This document shows positions 8,455 to 16,867 of a stretch of 36,032 nt of DNA, piece after piece. The translations under genes were made by a program, and so were the position numbers. This stretch comes from an uncultured Mediterranea sp. Lineage in GTDB: Bacteria; Bacteroidota; Bacteroidia; Bacteroidales; Bacteroidaceae. The stretch's first letter is position 1, and the number at the start of each line of letters is the position of its first letter. Where the stretch lies: NCBI GenBank assembly GCA_945879145.1, contig CAMCUZ010000021.1:1-36032 (forward strand), read 5' to 3'. The notes beneath the pieces are model-generated. The model was not told the origin of the DNA, ran no database searches, and saw nothing but the letters and a program-made list of their open reading frames with translations.

Positions 8455-9714
8455 ATGAAAAAGAATCATATCACACTCCTTGTGCTCCTGCTTACTGCAG
8501 GAGCACTTTCTGCTCAGAAGCCCCACCATCGTAACTCATGTGGCGGCATTAATCTCTCCATCTGGAAAGGCATCGCTACGCAGCGTATCGATACCGTGAG
8601 CTCCACTTGGCTGAACATTGGCCTCGTCTCATACATGAACCGACTCAACGGCCTTTCGGTCAACGTGCTAGCCAACGCTACACGTACCAATGCCATTGGC
8701 CTACAGGTCAGCGGAATAGCCAACGTAACAGGCGAAAGTATGCAAGGCATTCAGCTGGCTGGCATCACCAACATCAACGGCGACCATCTGCGTGGCATCA
8801 GCCTCTCCGGAGTGGTCAACATCAGCGGAGACAAGGCTCAAGGCCTGATGGCTGGTGGTCTGGTGAACATCTCGGGCGAAGCGATGCAAGGCATCAGTCT
8901 GGGTGGTTTACTCAACATCAGCGGCAACAAGAGTTGCGGTGTACAGATTGGAGGAATGGCCCAGATTACGGGTGGCAACTCCTCGGGCATCAGCCTTGGT
9001 GGATTGCTCAATGTGACTGGCGAATCGATGAATGGCGTGCAAATGGCTGGACTGCTCAACATCGCTGGCTTAAAAGTGAACGGCATTCAGCTGGCCCCGC
9101 TGGGCAACGTGACGGGTGAGAATCTGCACGGTCTGCAGCTGTCGGGCATTGGGAATCTCTGTGGAGGGACTGTGAAAGGTGTACAAGTAGCCCCCTTTAA
9201 TGCTTCCAAACGGGTTACGGGCCTACAGATTGGCCTGGTGAACTACCGGAAAGATTCTTTGAGTCGCGGTGCACAGCTGGGACTGGTTAATCTCACACCG
9301 CGCACACGTTATCAGCTCATGATGGGGGTGGGTAACAACTCTACTTTCGACGTAGGAGCCCGTTTCAAGAACCACCGTTGGTTCACCATCCTTGGTATGG
9401 GCACCGGTTATCGCCATGTAGGCAGCAAGTTCAATGCTTCGGTCTTCTATCGAGCCGGTGTAGAATACCCCCTCGCAGGTGGGTTCAGCTTGAGCGGTGA
9501 CCTGGGTTACAGGCACATTGAGAGCTTCAGCAACAAGCATCACGGCCACCCCAAGAGCCTCTATGCCCTGCAAGGCCGACTGCAACTCCATTACCAGCTC
9601 AATCCCCGTCTGTCGCTCTTTGCCGGTAGCGGTTACAGTCAGACGCGCCGTTACGATAGCGGTACCCCCTTCGACAAAAGTGCCTTGCTCGAAGCAGGAG
9701 TTGTGCTATTTTAG
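8455..9714 (+). CDS. Secreted protein with 16-residue surface repeats (LA_2272-like)
   Basis: 419 residues with a clear signal peptide (about residues 1-21, ending in SAQ), so exported. From residue 66 to about 285 it consists of tandem 16-residue units of the form G[ILV]xLxG[LIV]xNIxGxxxx. Eleven units keep exact length, then come three degenerate ones. This fits the LA_2272-type surface-repeat families and suggests a beta-solenoid or stacked-strand fold. The last ~130 residues (from about 290) are rich in alternating aromatic and small residues and end in VVLF, which resembles outer-membrane beta strands, so the protein may be anchored in or at the outer membrane. It lies 59 bases after the acyl-CoA ligase on the same strand with no recognisable promoter between, so it may share that transcript. 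No enzymatic motif is visible and no function should be assigned. Confidence 0.75.
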   Translation: MKKNHITLLVLLLTAGALSAQKPHHRNSCGGINLSIWKGIATQRIDTVSSTWLNIGLVSYMNRLNGLSVNVLANATRTNAIGLQVSGIANVTGESMQGIQLAGITNINGDHLRGISLSGVVNISGDKAQGLMAGGLVNISGEAMQGISLGGLLNISGNKSCGVQIGGMAQITGGNSSGISLGGLLNVTGESMNGVQMAGLLNIAGLKVNGIQLAPLGNVTGENLHGLQLSGIGNLCGGTVKGVQVAPFNASKRVTGLQIGLVNYRKDSLSRGAQLGLVNLTPRTRYQLMMGVGNNSTFDVGARFKNHRWFTILGMGTGYRHVGSKFNASVFYRAGVEYPLAGGFSLSGDLGYRHIESFSNKHHGHPKSLYALQGRLQLHYQLNPRLSLFAGSGYSQTRRYDSGTPFDKSALLEAGVVLF

Positions 9715-9827
9715 CCACCCATATTGCCCACCAAAACAACTCCTCCAACTCCCTATCTTCTATGCTGGTCGAACAGGGTGAATTTATAATAAACCAACAG
9801 GATATAATCGCATAAAAACAAAATCGA

Positions 9828-10583
9828 ATGAATCAAGTATGGATCAGTGCTGCAGGGCTTTGCGGAGCTACCCTTATCGGCTCGTTGGCCGGTTTCTTCA
9901 TTAAAGAATTGCCCCATAAATGGAACGACACTTTGCTGGGTTACTGTGCGGGTATTATGCTGGCAGCCTCCACCATTGGACTTATTGTACCCGCATTGGA
10001 TCAAGTCGAAGGTTGCTGGTGGTGGATCGTGGCTCTAAGCACACTCTGCGGAGCTTTCTTTCTCAATCTACTCGACCTGCTCACTCCTCATTTGCACCAC
10101 ATTACCGGTTTGGAGCCCGAAACACACCACAACAACAGTCACCTGAATCGCATCCTGCTCTTCGTCATGGCCATTGCCCTGCACAAGCTACCCGAAGGGA
10201 TTGCAGCAGGCGTAAGCATGAGCGGCTTTGCCACGAGCGACAACCCTTGGGCCGTGACACTGGGCATCTCGCTACAAAACGTGCCCGAAGGCATGGTCAT
10301 CATTGCCCCGCTGCTATTGGCTGGAGTGACTCGCATGCGTACCTTATGGATATCGCTGGCCATCGGCTTGATTGAGGTGGTAGGAGTTTGGATAGGCTAT
10401 GCCCTCGGAGCTGCCAGCGAACAGATGCTCCCCTTGATGCTCGGCTTTGCCGGAGGAGCCATGCTCTACGTGACCAGCGACGAGATGATACCCGAAACCC
10501 ATGCTCACGGCTATGAGAAACAGGCTACCTACGCGCTGATAGCAGGCTTCATCACGCTGCTTGGCATGGAGGGTTTGGGCTGA
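9828..10583 (+). CDS. ZIP family metal transporter
   Basis: 251-residue integral inner-membrane protein with about eight hydrophobic segments, the standard ZIP size. The two metal-site helices carry the signatures HKLPEG (H119 to G124) and QNVPEG (Q150 to G155), the binuclear zinc/iron site of ZupT-like transporters. A histidine-rich loop with PHLHH and THHNNSH lies around residues 87-105 between membrane segments, as usual for the metal-sensing loop. It probably imports Zn2+ or another divalent metal; the exact metal is not readable. The gene is 113 bases downstream of the repeat protein, with no clear promoter, and converges with the LptF/G-type gene 39 bases away. Confidence 0.9.
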   Translation: MNQVWISAAGLCGATLIGSLAGFFIKELPHKWNDTLLGYCAGIMLAASTIGLIVPALDQVEGCWWWIVALSTLCGAFFLNLLDLLTPHLHHITGLEPETHHNNSHLNRILLFVMAIALHKLPEGIAAGVSMSGFATSDNPWAVTLGISLQNVPEGMVIIAPLLLAGVTRMRTLWISLAIGLIEVVGVWIGYALGAASEQMLPLMLGFAGGAMLYVTSDEMIPETHAHGYEKQATYALIAGFITLLGMEGLG

Positions 10584-10622
10584 TGCATTTCCTCAGCTAA
10601 GTCTCTGGCTGCATACCTCCCC

Positions 10623-11702
10623 TTATTTCGGTGCACGCCGATAGAGGTAGAACGCAATGAATGCGTAGAGCACATTAGGAATCCACACCGCAATAAAAGG
10701 CGGCACATTGCCATTGACGGCAAACGTAGAAGCAATGGTCTGAAACAGAATATAGGAAAAACTCAAGGCCAGTCCCACACCCAAGTGAAGGCCCATGCCT
10801 CCTTTGCTCTTGCGCGACGAAAGCGAAACGCCAATCAGCGTTAAGATGAAGGAAGCAAACGACATGGCTATTCGCTTGTGATACTCAATCTCAAACTCCT
10901 TGATATTGGCAAAACCCCGCTGCTTCTGGTGGTCGATATAGACGCTGAGCTGCGGACTGGTGAGCATCTCTTGTTGATTCTTTGTAATCAGAAAGTCGGC
11001 TGGTTCCATAAAGAGCGTGGTATCGATACGGTCGCCCTTCGTGATGCTCTCTTTCATGCCATCCATCGTGCGAATCATGTAGTCCTTCACCGTCCAGCGA
11101 TGAAGGGCCGTCGTATCGTAAGTAATCGAACGTGCCGTAAGGTGCGACACCAGCTGCTTCCCCTCAAACTTATCGAGCGAGAAACGGTAGCCCGTCTTGC
11201 TGAAATCCTCATAACGCTCCATGTAAGCGATTACGCCCGAATCCACTTCCAGCTGAATATTGCGTGCCGTACTCTTCTTGCGCGGTTTGTAGTACTTATC
11301 CTCAAAGTTGATACGTGTCACGCTGCCTCTCGGAATGACGTATGCACTCAAGCAGAAGGTGGTTACTGCAATAATCGCAGCCGAAATCATATAGGGCTTC
11401 AACATCCGCTTAAAGCTCATTCCCGTGGAGAACATGGCAATGATTTCAGAGTTTTCTGCCAGTTTGGAGGTAAAGAAAATCACCGAGATAAAGACAAACA
11501 GCGGACTGAATAGATTGGCAAAATAGGGAATGAAATTGAGGTAGTAATCAAAGATGATGGCACTCCAGGGTGCATTGTGCTGCATGAAACGGTCCATGCG
11601 CTCATTGAAGTCGAACACCACTGCGATGGAGATAATCAGTGCAATGGCAAAGACATAGGTGCCAAGGAATTTTTTGATGATATAGTAATCCAGTTTTTTC
11701 AT
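10623..11702 (-). CDS. LptF/LptG family permease (YjgP/YjgQ)
   Basis: 359-residue inner-membrane protein of the LptF/LptG family, the transmembrane part of the LptB2FG ABC transporter that extracts lipopolysaccharide from the inner membrane. Hydrophobic segments lie near residues 12-32, 55-80 and 100-120 at the N-terminus and in three blocks in the last 90 residues. A soluble, periplasmic beta-jellyroll-type region lies between, which is the family layout. The N-terminus MKKLDYYIIKKFLGTY is the typical coupling helix. The gene is the last of the lon-tgt operon on the minus strand, 58 bases after tgt. LptF and LptG are hard to separate by eye, so no symbol is given; the tgt neighbour position is common for the LptG-like paralogue in Bacteroidales. 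Confidence 0.88.
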   Translation of the reverse strand: MKKLDYYIIKKFLGTYVFAIALIISIAVVFDFNERMDRFMQHNAPWSAIIFDYYLNFIPYFANLFSPLFVFISVIFFTSKLAENSEIIAMFSTGMSFKRMLKPYMISAAIIAVTTFCLSAYVIPRGSVTRINFEDKYYKPRKKSTARNIQLEVDSGVIAYMERYEDFSKTGYRFSLDKFEGKQLVSHLTARSITYDTTALHRWTVKDYMIRTMDGMKESITKGDRIDTTLFMEPADFLITKNQQEMLTSPQLSVYIDHQKQRGFANIKEFEIEYHKRIAMSFASFILTLIGVSLSSRKSKGGMGLHLGVGLALSFSYILFQTIASTFAVNGNVPPFIAVWIPNVLYAFIAFYLYRRAPK

Positions 11703-11760
11703 AATCCAATTTCTTGATTCAGAGCCTCATGAGTTTGACAATCGTTTCATAGCCCCATCA

Positions 11761-12891
11761 TCAGAGCCGCTGAGCCAGCTGCTTGACCATGCGAGCCTTC
11801 CAAGGAGTGAAGTCGCCTTCGATGATGTGGCGTCGAGCCTCACCGACCAACCAAAGGTAGAAGGCTAAATTATGAATAGAAGCGATCTGCAGCGCGAGCA
11901 ACTCATCGGCATGAAACAAGTGGCGCAAGTACGCCCTGCTGTAGAGCGTATCGACCACCGATGCACCGTCGGCCTCGATGGGACTATAGTCCATCTCCCA
12001 CTTCTTGTTGCGCATGTTCATGATGCCCTGCTTGGTGAAGAGCATGCCGTTGCGTCCGTTGCGCGTAGGCATGACGCAGTCAAACATATCGACACCTCGC
12101 TCAATGCCCTCCAGGATATTGACCGGAGTGCCCACTCCCATCAAATAGCGCGGCTTATCTTTGGGAAGAATGCCGTTGACCAGTTCGATCATCTCATACA
12201 TTTTCTCCACCGGTTCGCCCACAGCCAGTCCGCCAATGGCATTGCCATCGGCCTCTTTCGAAGCGACAAACTCGGCCGACTGCGTACGCAAGTCACGATA
12301 TACGCATCCCTGCACAATGGGGAAAAGTGACTGTTGATAGCCATACTTAGGCTCCGTCTCATTGAAGCGCTTTATGCAGCGGTCCAGCCAGCGGTGAGTG
12401 AGTCCAAGTGACTTCTTGGCATACTCGTATGTAGAATCCCCAGGGGGGCACTCGTCAAACGCCATCATGATGTCGGCTCCGATGGTGCGCTCAATATCCA
12501 TTACCTTTTCGGGCGTAAAGATGTGCTTGCTCCCATCGATGTGGGATCGGAATTCAGCCCCTTCTTCTCGAAGTTTGCGGATTCCAGCCAGCGAAAAGAC
12601 CTGGAAGCCACCGCTGTCAGTCAACATCGGACGGTCGAATCCATTGAATTTGTGCAATCCGCCAGCGCGCTCAATGACTTCCAAACCAGGGCGAAGATAG
12701 AGGTGGTACGTATTTCCCAGAATAATCTGTGCCTTGATATCCTCTTTCAATTCCGTCAAATGGACCCCCTTCACGGTGCCGAGGGTACCCACAGGCATAA
12801 AGATGGGGGTCTGTATCGTACCGTGGTCGGTTGTGATTTCACCCGCACGGGCATTGCTCAGCGGGTCAACGTGTTGCAGGGTGAACTTCAT
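11761..12891 (-). CDS. tgt: tRNA-guanine(34) transglycosylase
   Basis: 376 residues, the normal length. The enzyme exchanges G34 in GUN anticodons for preQ1 (or queuine) during queuosine synthesis in the cytoplasm. The general acid/base aspartate lies in LTDSGGFQVFSL, and the nucleophile lies in FDCVMPTRNGRNG (about residue 270). The substrate pocket AFDECPPGD and the GGLAVGEP segment are present. The usual CxCxxC zinc motif before the YSRAYLRHLF helix is absent: the aligned segment reads EADGASVVDTL, so the three cysteine positions hold G, S and D, although the IHNL histidine remains. The ATG overlaps the lon stop in an ATGA, so translation is probably coupled. Confidence 0.93.
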   Translation of the reverse strand: MKFTLQHVDPLSNARAGEITTDHGTIQTPIFMPVGTLGTVKGVHLTELKEDIKAQIILGNTYHLYLRPGLEVIERAGGLHKFNGFDRPMLTDSGGFQVFSLAGIRKLREEGAEFRSHIDGSKHIFTPEKVMDIERTIGADIMMAFDECPPGDSTYEYAKKSLGLTHRWLDRCIKRFNETEPKYGYQQSLFPIVQGCVYRDLRTQSAEFVASKEADGNAIGGLAVGEPVEKMYEMIELVNGILPKDKPRYLMGVGTPVNILEGIERGVDMFDCVMPTRNGRNGMLFTKQGIMNMRNKKWEMDYSPIEADGASVVDTLYSRAYLRHLFHADELLALQIASIHNLAFYLWLVGEARRHIIEGDFTPWKARMVKQLAQRL

Positions 12892-15341
12892 GCTTTATCC
12901 TCCTCTTTCTTCTTGATGGTAAAGTCGATGGGGTGGTCCACCAATTCACTGGTAAGGGCCAGACTGAATACCTCCTTCACATCGCTCACATAGTGGAACG
13001 TCATCCCCTTGATGTAGTCTGCATTGATTTCCTCGATATCCTTGCGGTTTTCCTGACAGAGAATGATTTCAGAGATTCCAGCCCGTTTAGCAGCCAAGAT
13101 TTTCTCTTTGATGCCCCCTACAGGAAGTACCTTGCCACGCAGGGTAATCTCACCCGTCATGGCAATACCAGCCTTTACCTTGCGCTGCGTCAAGGCTGAT
13201 GCCAGCGAGGTAGCCATGGTGATGCCAGCCGATGGGCCATCTTTAGGAATGGCTCCTTCGGGCACGTGAATGTGAATGTGCCAATGATCGAACAGCTCTT
13301 CGTTGATCTGGAGCAGCGAAGTATGCGCCTTGATGTATTCCAGGGCCAGCATAGCCGACTCTTTCATCACATCGCCCAGGTTACCAGTCAGCGTCAGTTG
13401 ACCGCCCTTACCATGGCTCAAACTGGTCTCAACAAAGAGAATCTCGCCCCCTACAGCGGTCCAGGCTAAGCCTGTCACTACACCCGCATAATCATTGCCC
13501 TGATACTTGTCGCGGCTGAACTCCTTGACCCCAAGGAATTCCGTCAAATTCTCGGGTGTAACGTCCACCCGCTTGATCTCCTCTTCGCGAGCCATACGCA
13601 CGGCTATCTTGCGCATCACCTTGCTCAATTTCTTTTCCAGCTCGCGCACCCCACTTTCACGGGTATAGTGCTCAATAATCAGTTCGATGGCCTTATCAGA
13701 AATCTTCACCCGCTTCTTATCGACTCCATTGGCTTTCAACTCCTTGGGAATCAGATGGCGGCGAGCAATCTCTATCTTCTCTTCCGTAACATAGCCACTC
13801 ACCTCAATCAATTCCATGCGATCGAGCAACGGTGTGGGAATGGTGCCCAAATTGTTGGCTGTAGCAATAAACATCACCTTCGAAAGGTCATAATCCACGT
13901 CAAGGTAATTGTCATGGAACGCCATATTTTGTTCAGGGTCAAGCACTTCCAGTAGCGCAGCACTTGGGTCACCGTTGTGCGAAACACCAATCTTATCGAT
14001 TTCATCGAGAATAAAGACGGGGTTTGAGGACTTGACTTTAGCAATTCCCTTGATGATACGCCCAGGCATAGCACCGATATAGGTGCGCCGATGACCGCGG
14101 ATTTCCGACTCATCGTGAACGCCTCCAAGCGACACACGCACATATTCGCGCTTCAGCGCCTTGGCTATAGAGCGTCCAAGCGAGGTCTTACCCACCCCCG
14201 GAGGACCATACAAACAGAGAATGGGCGACTTCATGTCGTTCTTCAGCTTCAATACGGCAAGCTGTTCCAAGATACGTTCTTTCACCTTGTCCAAGCCATA
14301 ATGGTCTTTGTTGAGCACTCGTTCTGCATTGTCCAAATTGTGATTGTCGCGGGTGTAGTGCTCCCATGGCAGAGAAAGCAGCGTATTGAGGTAGGTCAGT
14401 TGCATGCTGTAATCCCCGATCTGTGGATTCATCCGCTCCAGCTTCATCACCTCCTCCAAGAAATACTTGAGCATTTCTGCACTCCAGGGCTTCTGATGGC
14501 CCCTCTTCCTCAAATCACTGACCACCACGGATTGCTGCCCACCACCCAATTCATCTTGAATGGTCTTGAGTTGTTGCTGCAAGAAGTACTCACGTTGCTG
14601 CTTATCGATATCTTCGCGCGTACGCATTTGAATCGACTGCTTCAGCTCGTGATAATGAATCTCCCGATTGAGCATCTTTATCAACGTGAAGAATCGGCTT
14701 TCTATCGAGGGGCAACGCAGCAGTTCGTCCTTGAACTTTTTGTGAAACGAGATGTTGGTGCAGGTGTAGTTGATGGCAATCTCGGAATCGTTGAGGTTAC
14801 GAATAGCAAAAGCCAATTCTTGCGGCACATCGATAGCCCTAAAGTATCGAGCCACGGTCTCGCGCAACGTACCGAGCATGACGTCTCCCTCCATTTTATC
14901 CTCTGGCTCGGGCACCTCTGGATCCAATTCAATCTCGCCAAGCAGATAGGGGCGTGATTTGGATATACCCTTGAGCTGAACACGGTCGAGCCCCTTCAGC
15001 AGCACGGTAGTACTGCCATCAGGGAGGTCGATGATACGAACCACACGTGCAGCCACACCACAGGTGTGTAAATCCTCGAATCCAGGATCCTCCACTTCGG
15101 CTGAACATTGGCAAAATGCACCTATCAGTTTTCCCTTCCGTTCGGCCTCGCGAACCAGCCGCATCGACGTATCACGCCCCACAATAATCGGGGCGATCAC
15201 CTTTGGAAACAGCACCATATTGCGTAGCGGCAAAATGGGAACAAGGTTATTCAGCTCTTCCGGACGGATGGAAAAGTCTAATGGCATATCAAAGTCAGTT
15301 ATCACAGAAAAGCTCTTGGATCCTGTATGTTCCTCATTCAT
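12888..15341 (-). CDS. lon: ATP-dependent Lon protease
   Basis: Cytoplasmic AAA+ serine protease that degrades misfolded and regulatory proteins, 817 residues from the ATG at 15341. Domains in order: the Lon N-terminal substrate domain (starting at [17 protein letters not shown]), a coiled-coil region with [18 protein letters not shown], the ATPase with P-loop [11 protein letters not shown] (about residues 378-388) and Walker B FILDEIDK, and the protease domain with the catalytic [12 protein letters not shown] (Ser near residue 703) and Lys in the GGIKEK segment. An upstream ATG at 15380 would add 13 residues. Those codons are AT-rich (AGA, TTA, TTA) unlike the rest of the gene, so I prefer 15341, but this is not certain. 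lon is the first gene of a minus-strand operon with tgt and the LptF/G permease, and it is divergent from the tRNA methyltransferase gene. Confidence 0.95.
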   Translation of the reverse strand: MNEEHTGSKSFSVITDFDMPLDFSIRPEELNNLVPILPLRNMVLFPKVIAPIIVGRDTSMRLVREAERKGKLIGAFCQCSAEVEDPGFEDLHTCGVAARVVRIIDLPDGSTTVLLKGLDRVQLKGISKSRPYLLGEIELDPEVPEPEDKMEGDVMLGTLRETVARYFRAIDVPQELAFAIRNLNDSEIAINYTCTNISFHKKFKDELLRCPSIESRFFTLIKMLNREIHYHELKQSIQMRTREDIDKQQREYFLQQQLKTIQDELGGGQQSVVVSDLRKRGHQKPWSAEMLKYFLEEVMKLERMNPQIGDYSMQLTYLNTLLSLPWEHYTRDNHNLDNAERVLNKDHYGLDKVKERILEQLAVLKLKNDMKSPILCLYGPPGVGKTSLGRSIAKALKREYVRVSLGGVHDESEIRGHRRTYIGAMPGRIIKGIAKVKSSNPVFILDEIDKIGVSHNGDPSAALLEVLDPEQNMAFHDNYLDVDYDLSKVMFIATANNLGTIPTPLLDRMELIEVSGYVTEEKIEIARRHLIPKELKANGVDKKRVKISDKAIELIIEHYTRESGVRELEKKLSKVMRKIAVRMAREEEIKRVDVTPENLTEFLGVKEFSRDKYQGNDYAGVVTGLAWTAVGGEILFVETSLSHGKGGQLTLTGNLGDVMKESAMLALEYIKAHTSLLQINEELFDHWHIHIHVPEGAIPKDGPSAGITMATSLASALTQRKVKAGIAMTGEITLRGKVLPVGGIKEKILAAKRAGISEIILCQENRKDIEEINADYIKGMTFHYVSDVKEVFSLALTSELVDHPIDFTIKKKEEDKA

Positions 15342-15454
15342 ATTGTATTCGTCACTATTTAAACAAAATAAATTTCTCATTATCAGTTATGTAAGCACTA
15401 TTATCTTATCCTATTGTCGCCCATCTCTCTGTTAGAAGAGCACATAAATGGTTG

Positions 15455-15486
15455 CAAAATTACATATTTTCTTTGAAATTATGAAA
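15455..15486 (-). promoter_or_regulatory. Candidate promoter of lon
   Basis: On the minus strand TAATTTTG (plus-strand CAAAATTA, 15455-15462) fits the TAnnTTTG -7 element. At the right distance (20 bases) the -33 position holds TTTC (plus GAAA, 15483-15486) instead of TTTG. It would give a leader of about 100 bases before 15341. Confidence 0.45.
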
Positions 15487-15505
15487 TTCCTTTTCTCTTT
15501 TTGCT

Positions 15506-15513
15506 TACTTTTG
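15506..15513 (+). promoter_or_regulatory. -7 element of the tRNA methyltransferase promoter
   Basis: TACTTTTG matches TAnnTTTG and lies 45 bases before the ATG at 15558. The only upstream TTTG (15472-15475) is 30 bases away, so the -33 element is weak or absent. Confidence 0.45.
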
Positions 15514-15557
15514 CATCGCAAAAGAGCTTCAAACATTCATTTTGACCAAAGATTTTT

Positions 15558-16277
15558 ATGGCTAAAGATCATTTTCGATTCAAGCAATTCACCGTGTGGC
15601 ACGACCGTTGCGCCATGAAGGTAGGTACGGATGGCGTGTTGCTTGGCGCTTGGGCTCCCGTTGAAGGAGTGAAGCGCGTACTCGATGTAGGTACTGGTAG
15701 CGGAGTGATTGCACTGCAAATTGCACAACGGGCTCCTCACGCTCGTATCATAGCCGTTGAAATTGACCCTGAAGCGGCACGTCAAGCTGCCAGCAATGTA
15801 GCAGCCTCGCCCTGGGCAGACCGCATCCAAGTGGCTTGTGCAGATTTTGCCCATTTTCTGGCCGAGGAGCCCTTCGACTTGATTGTTTCAAATCCGCCCT
15901 ATTTTGTTCATTCACTGCACAATCCTGATGCCTCACGCACGCAGGCTCGTCACAACGATTCACTGCCCTACGACATACTCTTTCGGCATGCGACAACGAT
16001 GTTGGCGCCAGAAGGTACATTCTGCCTCATTGCCCCCACCTCTCTCCATCTAGACATGATGGGGGCAGCCTTCGATAATCACTTAGGCATGGCATGCATC
16101 AACCACATTTTTACCAAACCGGGAATTTGCAAACGAGCTATTTATAGCTTTAAACGAAAGCCGCCAATGGGAATGCTCCCCGTGCATCGGGAAGAGCATA
16201 TCACCATTCACGATGAAAAGGGTAATTATACCGAGGAGTATCGCCAACTAACCGCTCCTTTTTATCTCCACTTCTAG
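15558..16277 (+). CDS. trmN: tRNA1(Val) A37 N6-methyltransferase-like protein
   Basis: 239-residue SAM-dependent methyltransferase of the YfiC/TrmN6 group, which methylates N6 of adenosine 37 in tRNA1(Val). The N-terminal FRFKQFTVWHDRCAMKVGTD segment is characteristic of the family and precedes motif I (VLDVGTGSGVIAL). The acidic loop IIAVEIDPEA follows, then the catalytic N6-adenine motif NPPYF at about residues 113-117. The size fits. It is divergent from lon. No partner gene follows; the next gene has its own promoter. The substrate is assigned from family membership only. Confidence 0.85.
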   Translation: MAKDHFRFKQFTVWHDRCAMKVGTDGVLLGAWAPVEGVKRVLDVGTGSGVIALQIAQRAPHARIIAVEIDPEAARQAASNVAASPWADRIQVACADFAHFLAEEPFDLIVSNPPYFVHSLHNPDASRTQARHNDSLPYDILFRHATTMLAPEGTFCLIAPTSLHLDMMGAAFDNHLGMACINHIFTKPGICKRAIYSFKRKPPMGMLPVHREEHITIHDEKGNYTEEYRQLTAPFYLHF

Positions 16278-16311
16278 TTGATCTCCACTTCCAACAGGCG
16301 TCGGTTTCAAA

Positions 16312-16343
16312 CCGCTGAGCTGTGGTTCGCATAGCTGCAGCGG
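16312..16343 (+). terminator. Hairpin after the tRNA methyltransferase gene
   Basis: CCGCTGAGCT (16312-16321) and AGCTGCAGCGG (16333-16343) pair with one bulged base around an 11-base loop. A T-run is missing, so termination strength is uncertain. A second small repeat, CTCAA and TTGAG, follows just downstream. Confidence 0.35.
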
Positions 16344-16372
16344 CTCAAGCAGCAAGTTTTGAGGTGCTACCG

Positions 16373-16403
16373 CTTGTATTGACAAAGAAAAACCGTATCT
16401 TTG
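16373..16403 (+). promoter_or_regulatory. Bacteroidetes-type promoter of the DUF1573 gene
   Basis: CTTG at 16373-16376, a 19-base spacer, and TATCTTTG at 16396-16403. The -7 box is a full match and the -33 box lacks one T. Transcription near 16410 leaves a leader of about 45 bases. Confidence 0.65.
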
Positions 16404-16454
16404 CCCCCAAATCGATAAAAGAAACAGATATTTAAACAATAACAAAGAAAAGAC

Positions 16455-16838
16455 ATGAAAACAATTCTTTTTGGTCTCCTGACGCTACTCAGCAGCCTCT
16501 CGATGGCCCAAGCTCAGGAGAAGGCAGAAATTAAATTCGAAACCACCTCACATGACTTTGGCACCTTTGCCGAGAACGAGGCGGTGGTTACTTATGTATT
16601 CAAATTTACCAATGTGGGCGATGCACCGCTCGTCATCCACCAAGCTGTAGCTTCGTGTGGCTGCACTGTTCCTGAATATACTGCCGAGCCTGTACTTCCA
16701 GGCAAAGGTGGCGAAGTGAAGGTAACCTATAATGGAAAGGGCCGCTACCCTGGACATTTCAAAAAGACCATCACCCTCAGAACCAATGCTACCACAGAGA
16801 TGATGAGACTCACCATTGAGGGAAATATGACGAAGTAA
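16455..16838 (+). CDS. Secreted DUF1573 domain protein
   Basis: 127 residues with a signal peptide (about residues 1-21, ending in QAQ), followed by one immunoglobulin-like DUF1573 domain. Visible family marks are FETTSHDFGTFAENE at the start, FTNVGDAPLVI, and ASCGCTVPEY with the paired cysteines, then the GKGGEVKVTYNGKGR strand. DUF1573 proteins are abundant in Bacteroidetes and are periplasmic or surface-exposed; their function is unknown. It has its own promoter and lies 29 bases before the OPT transporter gene, so it may be co-transcribed with it. Confidence 0.9.
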   Translation: MKTILFGLLTLLSSLSMAQAQEKAEIKFETTSHDFGTFAENEAVVTYVFKFTNVGDAPLVIHQAVASCGCTVPEYTAEPVLPGKGGEVKVTYNGKGRYPGHFKKTITLRTNATTEMMRLTIEGNMTK

Positions 16839-16867
16839 ATCAACTTTTTATATCTATTTATTAAATC

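Noticed and set aside
14091-14957. 288-residue plus-strand frame inside lon
   Set aside because: Antisense to the ATPase region of lon, no domain, no promoter; a compositional shadow.
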